NCBI RefSeq assembly: GCF_000211835.1
Contig: NZ_AEGR01000060.1
Location: 1 to 64,000, forward strand
Reading direction: 5' to 3'
From: Hylemonella gracilis ATCC 19624
Lineage (GTDB): Bacteria; Pseudomonadota; Gammaproteobacteria; Burkholderiales; Burkholderiaceae_C
Length of the DNA: 64,000 bases
Both the position numbers and the translations under genes were made by a program. The notes beneath the pieces were generated by a model that saw nothing but the letters and a program-made list of their open reading frames with translations, was not told where the DNA came from and searched no databases. Of this stretch, positions 20,114-29,871 are shown piece after piece (position 1 is the first letter of the stretch; the number at the start of each line of letters is the position of its first letter).

Positions 20114-21373
20114 ATGAAAGTATGTGTGATCGGCGCCGGCATCGTCGGCTGCGCCACGGCCTACCAGCTTGCTTTGCAGGGGTGGGAGGTGCATCTGCTG
20201 GACCAGGCCCCGGGAGCGGGACGCGGTACCAGCTTCGCGAACGGGGCTCAACTCAGCTACAGCTACGTCGAGCCCCTGGCTTCTCCGGCGACCTTGCGGG
20301 GGCTGCCCGCGATGCTCTTGTCTTCCGATTCACCCTTGCGCTTGCGCCTGCGTGCCGATGTCCATCAGTGGACGTGGTGTCTGCGGTTCCTGCAAGCCTG
20401 CACCGCTCGGCAGTCGCGCCTGGGGACACGCGAATTGTTGCTGCTCGCTCAACTCAGCCGGGAGACCTTGGACAGCTGGATGGACCGGGAGGACTGGCGG
20501 TTTTCCTTTCAGCGCAATGGCAAGCTCGTGCTCTGTCCGGATGCGGAGTCCTTGCGCAGGCAGCAGGCGCAACTGCAGTTTCAATCGACGCTGGGTTGCC
20601 GGCAGACGCTGCTGACGCCGCAGGAATGCGTGGACCGGGAGCCCGCCTTGCGCACATCCATCGATCAGTTCGCGGGTGGCGTCTGGACCGCCGACGAATG
20701 CGTGGGCGATCCGCATGCCTTGAGCCTGGAAATGACAGGCAGCCTGCAGCGTCTGGGCGGACAAGTCCATTTCGACACGAGGGTGACGGGGTTCATCGTC
20801 ATAGGCGATCGCGTCGCTGCCGCGTTGACACCCGGTGGGGCTTTCGCCGCCGATGCGTTCGTGATCGCCAATGGCGTGGAGGCCCGCCGGCTGGCGGCGT
20901 CGGTCCGGGTCACGTTGCCGATCTATCCCATCAAAGGCTACAGCATCACCCTGCCCGTGCGTGCGTCGGACAAGGCACCCCGCGTCAGCGTGACCGATCT
21001 CGGGCGCAAGACCGTGTTCGCGCCGCTGGGCGGGCGTCTGCGTGTGGCGGCCATGGCCGAGTTGGTCGGGCATGACCTGTCCATCCCACCCGGACGCATC
21101 CAGCAAATGATGGACGCCGCACGCCAGATGTTCCCCGAGGCCTGCGAGTTCCAGGACCCGCAGCCGTGGGCGGGCTTGCGTCCCGCGACGCCGACCGCCG
21201 TGCCCATCATCGGGCAAAGAGGGCCCGCCAATCTCTACATCAACGCGGGTCATGGCGCCCTGGGTTTCACCTTGGCTGCGGGCAGTGCACAGGTCCTGGG
21301 GCGGCAGATGCTCGACGATTTGTCTGGCGGCGTTCTCCCGGAAAATTCGGCAGGGCGACAAGCCTGGGCGTGA
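20114..21373 (+). CDS. FAD-dependent D-amino acid dehydrogenase/oxidase (DadA-like)
   Basis: The 419-residue flavoprotein starts MKVCVIGAGIVGCATAYQLA, the dinucleotide-binding GxGxxG (Gly7, 9, 12). Downstream are the RGTSFANGAQLSYSYVEPLASP stretch characteristic of DadA, PIKGYSITLPV, and the C-terminal WAGLRPATPTAVPIIG...NLYINAGHGALGFTLAAGSA that closes the FAD site. DadA-type enzymes oxidatively deaminate D-amino acids and pass electrons to the respiratory chain. It starts 13 bases after the amidase gene, so the pair likely acts in sequence on one imported substrate. The substrate is inferred only. Confidence 0.88.
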   Translation: MKVCVIGAGIVGCATAYQLALQGWEVHLLDQAPGAGRGTSFANGAQLSYSYVEPLASPATLRGLPAMLLSSDSPLRLRLRADVHQWTWCLRFLQACTARQSRLGTRELLLLAQLSRETLDSWMDREDWRFSFQRNGKLVLCPDAESLRRQQAQLQFQSTLGCRQTLLTPQECVDREPALRTSIDQFAGGVWTADECVGDPHALSLEMTGSLQRLGGQVHFDTRVTGFIVIGDRVAAALTPGGAFAADAFVIANGVEARRLAASVRVTLPIYPIKGYSITLPVRASDKAPRVSVTDLGRKTVFAPLGGRLRVAAMAELVGHDLSIPPGRIQQMMDAARQMFPEACEFQDPQPWAGLRPATPTAVPIIGQRGPANLYINAGHGALGFTLAAGSAQVLGRQMLDDLSGGVLPENSAGRQAWA

Positions 21374-21532
21374 GGTGATGCGTGCATGGCGCGCGCGCTG
21401 GTGGCATTGCAGCGTGGTCGGGAAGTTTCGTCCGACACCTCCGCAAGCAGGGGATACTTCGCGCTCGTCTTTGAGGCCAGGCTGGGGCCGTCGTTGCGCT
21501 ACGATGCCAGCCAACATTGGTTTGAAGTTCCT

Positions 21533-22675
21533 ATGCCTGCCTTGCCGTCGCTTCGGTTCTGCTCCCTGGGTCTGATCGGCCTCTTGCTCCCGGCGTGCGT
21601 GTTCGCCGCCGACGTGCCACCGGTGCCGCTGAAACTCGATCCCGAATTGTCCGATCCCGGGCGCCCGGCCCGCGCGCGCGGCGAGCGTTACCGGGGATGG
21701 GTGATTGACGCGCTGATGCACACGGACTCCGGTGGCTTCAACGAAAGCAATTTGCCAGGCGTCTTGGAGAAATCCAAGGTCAGCGGTGCGGTCGTGATGC
21801 CCACCCCCAATGACGGCCTCAGCAACCGGGGCAGTGCCCTTGCCAGCACGGAGCAAAAGCTGCGGCTCGCAGGCCAGGCGCCAGATCAGGCTCGCATCCT
21901 GTGCGGCGGAGACTACCTGACCAATATGCTGGCAGACGCTCAGACTTTTGGCCGGGTGACCGACCTCCTGACCCAGCGGCTGCAGAGGCTCGCGCAAGAC
22001 CTGGACACCACACCCTGCCTGGGTGTGGGCGAGCTGGGCCTGATGCACTTCAACAAGTTGGGTGATCAGAACGTCGTCTACATCCGTCCTGATTTTCCTC
22101 CCCTGCTCGAGGTGGTCGACCAGGTAGGGCAACGAGGCGGCTGGATTCAGTTGCACGCCGAACCCCGTGATCCCGCAGGCAATGTCTCGCATCACGCCGA
22201 GTTGGCGCAGGCCTTGGCCTTGTGGACGGCGCGCCAGCCTCGCTTGCGCATCATGCTGTCGCACACGGGGATGACGTCCGCCGCCAACGCGCGGCTCATT
22301 CTGCAAAGCTATCCCCAGGTGACGATGTCGATCAAGCTCATGTCGGTCAATGCATCAGGCTGGCGACATCTCGAGCCCCTGCTGAATGCCGACGGCGACC
22401 TTTACGAAGACTGGGCCCAGCTGATGGAAGACATGCCCGATCGCTTCGTGATCGGCAGTGATGCCAAGTTCGGAGCCTCGCTGAAGCACAGCGCCGAAAG
22501 CGAGACCGCCTACCCCCAAATCATCAGCCGCTTCCGTCGCATGCTGGGCAGCCTGGAGCCCTCTGCCGCGCGCAAAATTGCCCAAGGCAATGCACGCCGC
22601 TTGTTCGGCTTTCCCCAGAGGAATTCTGCGCCGGACGCCAACGACGCAGAGGCCGAGATGGGCGCGGCGCGCTGA
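21533..22675 (+). CDS. Exported amidohydrolase-like TIM-barrel protein
   Basis: The 380-residue product begins with a signal peptide (LRFCSLGLIGLLLPACVFAAD; the Cys could also be a weak lipobox). It then shows an amidohydrolase-2-like pattern: RGWVIDALMHTDSGG, GVGELGLMHFNK, IQLHAEP, LRIMLSHTGM and RFVIGSDAKFGAS. The usual HxH near the first strand is not intact (ALMHTD has one His), so metal binding may differ from classic members. The start at 21533 is chosen because it places the signal peptide at the N-terminus. It lies 159 bases after the oxidase gene and may be the last gene of the unit, acting in the periplasm on the same substrate class. Confidence 0.7.
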   Translation: MPALPSLRFCSLGLIGLLLPACVFAADVPPVPLKLDPELSDPGRPARARGERYRGWVIDALMHTDSGGFNESNLPGVLEKSKVSGAVVMPTPNDGLSNRGSALASTEQKLRLAGQAPDQARILCGGDYLTNMLADAQTFGRVTDLLTQRLQRLAQDLDTTPCLGVGELGLMHFNKLGDQNVVYIRPDFPPLLEVVDQVGQRGGWIQLHAEPRDPAGNVSHHAELAQALALWTARQPRLRIMLSHTGMTSAANARLILQSYPQVTMSIKLMSVNASGWRHLEPLLNADGDLYEDWAQLMEDMPDRFVIGSDAKFGASLKHSAESETAYPQIISRFRRMLGSLEPSAARKIAQGNARRLFGFPQRNSAPDANDAEAEMGAAR

Positions 22676-22699
22676 CCCCTCGCCCCCTGGACGGAGTCT

Positions 22700-23617
22700 T
22701 CAGCGCGAGGTTGCGAGTCGTTCGCCCAGGAAATCCAACAAGGCCTTGAGCTTGGGTGCGACGTGGCGCGTGCGCGGGTACAGCGCCCAGGCATCACCGC
22801 TGTAGTTCGTTTGGAAGGTCCAGTCCGGCAGCACCGTAACGATGCGACCCTCGGCCAGTGCTTGCTCGGCGGTGAAGCGCGGCAGGCTGCCGATGCCCAG
22901 GTGCCGTAGCACGGCGTCCAGCCGCACGCCGGTGTTGTTGGCCGCGTAACGTCCGCGCACTTGCACGGTCGTGCTTTGCTCGCCACGGCGGAACTTCCAG
23001 CGGGAGTCACTGGGCTCCTCGCCCAGGTAAATGCAGTTGTGGGCCTTCAGATCCTGCGGCTGGGCAGGCACGCCGTGCGCCGCGAGGTACTCGGGTGTGG
23101 CGCACAGCAGATGGTCGATGCGCAGCAGGCGCCGCCCCATCAATCCGGGAGGCGGCTGGTCGGTGATGCGGATCGCCAGGTCGATCTGTTCGTCGTAGAG
23201 GTCCATGTAGCGGTCTTCCAGCCGCAGCAACACGTCCACCTGCGGGTAGCGCTCCAAGAACTCGGGCATGTGCGGGTGGACCAAGGCGCGCCCGATGGCC
23301 TTGGGCACGCTGACGCGCAAGGTCCCCCGAGGCTCTTCGCCTTGCCGGCCCGAGGCTTCGAGCGCGGCCTGCGCGGCATTCAGCATGTCGCGGCAGTGTT
23401 CAAAGACATCTTGTGCGTTTTCGCTCAGGCGCAGCTTGCGGGTGCTGCGCTGGAGCAGTCGCTGGCCCAGCGCTTTTTCCAGCCGAGCCACGGCGCGGCT
23501 GGCCGCCGAGGGCGTGACCGCCATCTGGCGGGCCGCTTCCGAGAAACTGCCGGTTTCGACCACACGGACGAACACCGCCATCTCGTTGAGCAGGTACTGC
23601 GCTTGATTTGTGCTCAT
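22700..23617 (-). CDS. LysR-family transcriptional regulator
   Basis: Residues 1-65 of 305 form the winged helix-turn-helix (MAVFVRVVETGSFSEAARQM, SRAVARLEKALGQRLL), followed by a substrate-binding effector domain with the DIAIRITDQPP pattern, here DLAIRITDQPPPG, of the DsdC/YhjC-like subgroup. It is divergent from the LysE-type exporter gene at 23708 with a 90-base shared region, so it probably activates that exporter in response to its substrate and represses itself. Confidence 0.92.
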   Translation of the reverse strand: MSTNQAQYLLNEMAVFVRVVETGSFSEAARQMAVTPSAASRAVARLEKALGQRLLQRSTRKLRLSENAQDVFEHCRDMLNAAQAALEASGRQGEEPRGTLRVSVPKAIGRALVHPHMPEFLERYPQVDVLLRLEDRYMDLYDEQIDLAIRITDQPPPGLMGRRLLRIDHLLCATPEYLAAHGVPAQPQDLKAHNCIYLGEEPSDSRWKFRRGEQSTTVQVRGRYAANNTGVRLDAVLRHLGIGSLPRFTAEQALAEGRIVTVLPDWTFQTNYSGDAWALYPRTRHVAPKLKALLDFLGERLATSR

Positions 23618-23707
23618 GAGGAATAAATGATTTGAGTCCGAACCGGATTATCAATTCGAACGCCTGCTTCTAGACTGCGTGCATCACTGTTTTACCCGGC
23701 GCTTGCC
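23618..23707. promoter_or_regulatory. Divergent LysR/LysE control region
   Basis: The 90 bases between two divergent start codons contain the interrupted palindrome tccg-aac-cgga (23637-23647) and the AT-rich stretch gattatcaattcgaa beside it. It must hold both promoters and the LysR binding site; no exact promoter boxes can be fixed by eye. Confidence 0.5.
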
Positions 23708-24373
23708 ATGAGTTTTGACACCTCTTTTGCTGCTTACTTTGTTTACGCCCCTGAGTTCTTGAGCCTGGCGCTGATCCACTTTCTGCTGGTGATGGCGCCT
23801 GGCGCTGATTTCGCCGTCGCGGTGCGCCAGAGCGTGCGCCATGGCCGCCGCGCGGGCATTTGCACGGCACTGGGTTTTGGTGCGGGCACCGCGCTTCACG
23901 TCGTCTATACCTTGCTCGGCGTGAGCGCCTTGATGCAGGCCACGCCCTGGTTGTTGGACATCGTGAAGTGGCTGGGCGCGGCTTATTTGCTTTACCTGGG
24001 CGTGATGTTCCTTCGCAGCCAGCCCATGGCCGTGGACCAAGCGCAGGCCGCGATGGATGCCAAGGTTCCCGATGCAGCGCAAAGCCTGCGCGCTTCTTTC
24101 TGGACCGGTTTCGTGACCAATGCGACCAACCCCAAGGCCACGCTGTTTTTCCTGGCGATGTTCACGACCCTGGTCAGCCCCGCGACACCACTGGCCGTCC
24201 AGGTGTTCTACGGGGTGTGGATGTGCGTGGTCATCGCGGCTTGGTTCAGCTTTGTGGCGACGGTCTTCACCAGCCCGCTGGTGCGCCAGCGCTTCGTGCG
24301 CAGCGGACACTGGTTGGAGCGCGCGATGGGACTGGTGCTGCTGGGGTTTGCCGCGCGCCTGTTGCTGGTCTGA
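23708..24373 (+). CDS. LysE/RhtB family amino acid exporter
   Basis: A 221-residue inner-membrane protein with about six helices. The first loop reads HFLLVMAPGADFAVAVRQSVRHGRRAG, the family signature (PGPD in most members, PGAD here). TGFVTNATNPKATLFFLAMF is the second conserved block. Members expel amino acids such as lysine, threonine or homoserine lactone. Regulation is likely by the divergent LysR protein. Confidence 0.9.
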   Translation: MSFDTSFAAYFVYAPEFLSLALIHFLLVMAPGADFAVAVRQSVRHGRRAGICTALGFGAGTALHVVYTLLGVSALMQATPWLLDIVKWLGAAYLLYLGVMFLRSQPMAVDQAQAAMDAKVPDAAQSLRASFWTGFVTNATNPKATLFFLAMFTTLVSPATPLAVQVFYGVWMCVVIAAWFSFVATVFTSPLVRQRFVRSGHWLERAMGLVLLGFAARLLLV

Positions 24374-24399
24374 GCGCGATCACCCGCTCAGAGGCGGAT

Positions 24400-24846
24400 T
24401 CAACTTTTCCGGCTGCGGGACGCTGCGGTCTTGGGTGCGGCGGGTGTCGCGGTTTTCCTGGAAGGAGAAACCTTCTTGGCGCTCACGCGAGACGAGCTGC
24501 GGGATGGGGCGGCCTTGCGTGCCGACAGTGCGGCCTCCAGGGCCAGCCGAGCCCAGGGCGTCATCAGCGCCGGAGATTCAAGTGCCTCGGCGGGCGGGGT
24601 CCAGTAGCTCATGACCACGATGGGCTTGCGCTCCGAGCCTGCGTAGACAAAGGGCTGGCCACCCGCATCGGCGAAGTGCTGCTGCGTGGCGTCGTTGGTC
24701 TTGAGGTAAAGCCGTCCGTCCACGATCAGTGCGATGAAGAGATCGTCCACGTACAGCCCCTGCCCGCCGAACATGCGCCTGGCACGTGCGCGGCCCAGCG
24801 GCGAGAACAGTTCGATGCAATGTTCGGCGAGTGCTTCGTGGGCCAT
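24400..24846 (-). CDS. TfoX N-terminal domain protein with basic tail
   Basis: Residues 1-108 of 148 match the TfoX N-terminal domain: HEALAEHCIELFSPLG, ARRMFGGQGLYVDDLFIALI and RLYLKTNDATQ. The last 40 residues are a Ser/Ala/Lys/Arg tail that is probably disordered and may bind nucleic acid. The C-terminal TfoX domain linked to competence regulation in gamma-proteobacteria is absent. The function of single-domain members is not established. Confidence 0.85.
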   Translation of the reverse strand: MAHEALAEHCIELFSPLGRARARRMFGGQGLYVDDLFIALIVDGRLYLKTNDATQQHFADAGGQPFVYAGSERKPIVVMSYWTPPAEALESPALMTPWARLALEAALSARKAAPSRSSSRVSAKKVSPSRKTATPAAPKTAASRSRKS

Positions 24847-24938
24847 GCGGCGAGGGCGAGTTGCAAGCTGACAGGGTGGGGCCGGGCGTGCGCACCTGGC
24901 CTGCGTGAAGACCGGTGCCTGGCGCGAGAATCACGCCC

Positions 24939-25268
24939 ATGATCCAGCGCATCATTCTGATCGAGCCCGAGGCGCCCGCCAAGCCCGCCCTGGGTGCGCC
25001 CTGCAATGGCTGCGGGCTGTGTTGCCTGCATGCGCCCTGTCCGCTGGGTGTGCTGGTTTCGCGGCGCTGGCATGGGGCCTGTGACGCACTGCGCTGGGAC
25101 GCGGCGCAGCGGTGTTACCAGTGCGGTCTGCTGGTTCCGGCGCGTGCGCGGCGCGGACCGCGCTGGTGGCGCGGAATGGTCCAAGCCCTGCTGCGCCGCT
25201 GGATCGCGGCGGGTCAGGGCTGTGACGCTGACGTCGTCGCGGAAAACATTCCTCCCGCAAGACGTTGA
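24939..25268 (+). CDS. Cysteine-rich protein with CxxCxxCC motif (YkgJ-like)
   Basis: A 109-residue soluble protein. Residues 21-34 read PCNGCGLCCLHAPC, giving C22, C25, C28, C29 and C34; further cysteines lie in GACDALRWD and CYQCG. This clustering resembles the YkgJ/CxxCxxCC zinc- or iron-chelating domain, although the protein is shorter than most. The C-terminus is basic. No partner gene is evident: the flanking genes are on the other strand. Function is unknown. Confidence 0.7.
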   Translation: MIQRIILIEPEAPAKPALGAPCNGCGLCCLHAPCPLGVLVSRRWHGACDALRWDAAQRCYQCGLLVPARARRGPRWWRGMVQALLRRWIAAGQGCDADVVAENIPPARR

Positions 25269-25351
25269 CTTGCAGGGCTGGCACATTGCCCAGTCGCTGG
25301 GTGCGCGATGTGCCGCTGTCCATTCAGGGCCGGGCGCCCCTCACTGCTCGA

Positions 25352-26152
25352 TCAAGAGCGGTGTTGAAGCAGTGCCTGCGCCAATTCCGTGAAGCCCGCG
25401 CCGCGCTCGCCAGCGGCCAGGTAACGCGGGCGGTGCGTCAACTCGGGCAGGAAGCGCGCGATGTTGGCCACGCCCACGCTGTGCCTGAATTGCTGGAACA
25501 TCAGCTGGTCGTTCGTCGAGTCACCGATATAGACCCACTGATCCAGTTCCTGGTCGAGTTCCCGGCCCAGCAGCTCACGCACGATCCAGCGCGCGCCACT
25601 CCATTTGTCGTGTGTGCCGATCCAGCCGTTGATGTGGATGCTGCTGACCGTGGCGTTCAAGCCCTCGGCCTGCATGAGGCGCACCGCATGGGCGATGGAC
25701 TCGGGCGGCAGCTGGGTGAATTCGCTGTGGTCGATGGCGATGTCGGTCTCGCGACCGGCGCTGTCCTGGGCGAGCATCGCGCCCGGGACCTCGCGCAGCA
25801 CGCGCTGCGCCACGGTTTGCAGGCGCTCGTGGTTGCGGCGGCGCGTGGCCTCGTCCTGCTGGTAAATCTTGCGCGTCCCACCGTCGACCCAGGCGGCCGA
25901 GCCGTTTTCCGCCACGATGGCCTGCACCGGCCAGCTGCGCGCATGCGGCGCGCTCCAGCCGATGGGGCGTCCCGTCACGGGAATGACCGAGATGCCCGCT
26001 TCGCGCAAGTCATCCAGTGCCTGTCGCGCGTCTGGCGTGATGGCGCCTTCGCTGGTCAGCGTGTCGTCGATGTCGGTCAACACACCGGTGATGCGGCGGC
26101 GTTCTTCGGCGGGCCAGGTGGGCAGGGCAAGCAGCGTGGGTAAGGCGGTCAT
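25352..26152 (-). CDS. HAD-IIB family phosphatase
   Basis: The 266-residue enzyme shows all four HAD motifs: the nucleophile loop VLTDIDDTLTSEG, motif II IPVTGRPIGW, the lysine in THDKWSGARW and the acidic GDSTNDQLMF. The Cof-type cap lies between motifs II and III. Related enzymes dephosphorylate sugar phosphates such as sucrose-6-phosphate or mannosyl-3-phosphoglycerate; no sugar-synthesis partner is adjacent, so the substrate is open. Confidence 0.85.
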   Translation of the reverse strand: MTALPTLLALPTWPAEERRRITGVLTDIDDTLTSEGAITPDARQALDDLREAGISVIPVTGRPIGWSAPHARSWPVQAIVAENGSAAWVDGGTRKIYQQDEATRRRNHERLQTVAQRVLREVPGAMLAQDSAGRETDIAIDHSEFTQLPPESIAHAVRLMQAEGLNATVSSIHINGWIGTHDKWSGARWIVRELLGRELDQELDQWVYIGDSTNDQLMFQQFRHSVGVANIARFLPELTHRPRYLAAGERGAGFTELAQALLQHRS

Positions 26153-26219
26153 GGGGATTCAGGGAGAATGCGCGGCAACATTATCCGGTCCACCCAGAGG
26201 CAAGAGGCGAGCGAGCGCG

Positions 26220-27098
26220 ATGGAAGCAATACACGGCGTCGCGCATGCGGTGCAGCACGAGGGGCTGCACCTGCATGTGTGGGAGAAATTCACCGGCAAC
26301 CCAGTGGGCAAGCCTGTGCTCGTGCTGGCCCACGGCTCGGCGACAGGCGGTCAAGAAAGCTTCGATCTGCAGGTGCCGGGTCAGCCCAGCTACAGCGCCA
26401 TGGAATTTTTCGCGCGCCAGGGTTTCGATGTGTTCGCGCTCGACGTGCGCGGTTTCGGCCGTTCCACCAAACCGGACGTGTTCTTGACGACCGAACAGGC
26501 CGCGAGCGATCTCGGCGCGGCGGTGGACCATGTGTGCGCCTTGCGTGACGTGGAACAGGTGCATCTGTTGGCTTGGTCCTGGGGCACGCAATACGGCGGG
26601 CAATTCGTGATGGCGCAGCCGCACAAGGTGGCGCGCTACGCCAGCTACGCCCAGATGCACGCCGACAGCCCCGACCTGAAGACACGCCGCCCCCGGCTGG
26701 CCGTCTTCCAGCGCAGTCCCTACATCCGCATCACCGAATCGGGCTGGAAGCTGCGTTTCCATTCACTGACACCGGACGACGTGAACGACCCGGCCGTGAT
26801 GGACGCCTTTGCCCGCGCCGCCGTGGCGGTCGAGGACAAATCGCCCACCGGGCCGCAGATCGACGTGCTCACCCGTCTGCCTCTGGTGGACCCGCACCGC
26901 ATCACCGTGCCCACGCTGATGGTCCACGGCGAATACGACGACGTGGCCGACACCCAGGGCCTGTTGCCCTTCTTCGCGGCCCTGCCCCACCCAGACAAGC
27001 AATACGTCGTGGTGCCCGAGGGTGGGCACATGCTGCATCTGCAGCAAGGTCATCGGCGTTTACAGCGGGTGCTGGCATCCTGGTTCACGATGTCCTGA
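26220..27098 (+). CDS. Alpha/beta hydrolase
   Basis: The 292-residue product has the oxyanion loop LAHGSATGGQESF, a nucleophile elbow AWSWGTQYGG (Ser with Trp on either side rather than GxSxG), the acid in VHGEYDDVAD and the base in EGGHMLHLQ. There is no signal peptide. The family covers esterases, lactonases and C-C hydrolases; the sequence does not say which. It is divergent from the HAD phosphatase gene by 67 bases. Confidence 0.82.
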   Translation: MEAIHGVAHAVQHEGLHLHVWEKFTGNPVGKPVLVLAHGSATGGQESFDLQVPGQPSYSAMEFFARQGFDVFALDVRGFGRSTKPDVFLTTEQAASDLGAAVDHVCALRDVEQVHLLAWSWGTQYGGQFVMAQPHKVARYASYAQMHADSPDLKTRRPRLAVFQRSPYIRITESGWKLRFHSLTPDDVNDPAVMDAFARAAVAVEDKSPTGPQIDVLTRLPLVDPHRITVPTLMVHGEYDDVADTQGLLPFFAALPHPDKQYVVVPEGGHMLHLQQGHRRLQRVLASWFTMS

Positions 27099-27146
27099 AA
27101 TCTCTTGCGTCTGTCGTCCGCCAGGCGTGCCCCGTGCCAGTACGCC

Positions 27147-27178
27147 GAAAAAGGAAAGCCCCGGCAGGTGCCGGGGCT
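27147..27178 (-). terminator. Rho-independent terminator for the SIMPL-domain gene
   Basis: The 10-base arms agccccggca and tgccggggct (27157-27178) form a strong hairpin. Read on the minus strand it runs into ttcctttttc, so it ends the minus-strand transcript from 28019; it may also slow the convergent plus-strand hydrolase transcript. Confidence 0.8.
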
Positions 27179-27269
27179 CCGTGAAAGACCTTCAGCAGTC
27201 CCAAAACAAAAATGATCAGGCCTTGAAACCTCGCCCTAGCCGAGACCAAGGGTGGCCTCGCTCCGGGTG

Positions 27270-28019
27270 TCAGCGCAGCCGGACCGGCGCCTTGCCGTCG
27301 GCCAGCAGGGTGGCGGTGACGTGCAGGGTGACGGTGGTCGTGCCCCCCTCGGTCGGCAGGGGCATGCTCTCGCTGGCCATGTCAGCGCCCTTGGCCATGG
27401 CCAGGGCCCGCATCGGACGGGGCATGGCCTGCGACTGGTCCAAGGCCAGGGTCTGGATGCGGTATTGCGAGAAACCGAAGGCGGCGGCGGTCGCGCGGGC
27501 CTTTTGCTCCACGCTTTGCGCCAATTCGGCGATCAGACGGTCCCGCGCCTTGTCGTGCGCGGCGGACGACAGCGAGAAGTCGACCGACTGGATGCGCATC
27601 TCGCGGCTGAGGTCCGAGCTCAAGGCCCCCAGTTCGGCGAAGTTGCGCGATTGCAGCACGATGCTGCCGCTCACGGTCCAGCGCGGGGTCTTGCCCTTGG
27701 CGTCGTAGATGGGTTGCGTGGTCACGCCGCCCAGCCGGGCTTCGACGCCGGCGGTCTTCTGTGCCTGGGCCAGCGCTTCGTTCAGACGTGCCAGCACGCG
27801 CTGCGTGAGCGCCCGGGTGTCTTCGCCATCTTCGGAGGTGCCGAGCATGACATGCATGCGGTCGTTGTCCACTTCCACCGACGATTGCGCGTCCAGGCTG
27901 ATCGTGGTCGCGGACGCGGGGTTGGGCAAGAACAGCTGTGCCTGGGCCGGGACGCAAAGCAAGGCGATCGAGAGAGCTGCGACAAAGGCAGAGCCAGTGG
28001 ACAAGACGCGGGTTTTCAT
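27270..28019 (-). CDS. SIMPL (DUF541) domain periplasmic protein
   Basis: Of 249 residues, the first 28 form a Sec signal ending VPAQAQ. The rest shows the SIMPL pattern: ATTISLDAQSSVEVDNDRMHVMLGTSED with a helical ALTQRVLARLNEALAQAQKTAG, then WTVSGSIVLQSRNFAELGAL and a final strand region TTTVTLHVTATLL. These periplasmic or outer-membrane proteins have been linked to stress survival but have no assigned activity. The start at 28019 follows aggagg at good distance. Confidence 0.87.
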   Translation of the reverse strand: MKTRVLSTGSAFVAALSIALLCVPAQAQLFLPNPASATTISLDAQSSVEVDNDRMHVMLGTSEDGEDTRALTQRVLARLNEALAQAQKTAGVEARLGGVTTQPIYDAKGKTPRWTVSGSIVLQSRNFAELGALSSDLSREMRIQSVDFSLSSAAHDKARDRLIAELAQSVEQKARATAAAFGFSQYRIQTLALDQSQAMPRPMRALAMAKGADMASESMPLPTEGGTTTVTLHVTATLLADGKAPVRLR

Positions 28020-28135
28020 GGGGGTTCCTCCTGGAATCGTGCGGATGGGTGAAGTGGGCGCTGGAGCTGGGGGTATCGCAGCGCGATGCGGACGCACTCA
28101 ACGCGCCCGCATCATGGCATCGCTTCGTGACGCTG

Positions 28136-29776
<1,641 letters not shown>

Positions 29777-29785
29777 GGGCGGGTT

Positions 29786-29816
29786 CCGGAAAAAGGAAAA
29801 GCAGGCCGGGCCTGCT
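29786..29816 (-). terminator. Rho-independent terminator after the enamidase gene
   Basis: The arms agcaggc/gcctgct (29800-29816) with a three-base loop are followed on the minus strand by tttcctttttcc. This ends the fpr-tetR-enamidase transcript just before the prfC start. Confidence 0.85.
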
Positions 29817-29871
29817 GGAGCGCCGATTTTATCGGCGCGGCCGCATGCCCGTCCCGGTGCCGTGCCCCGAT

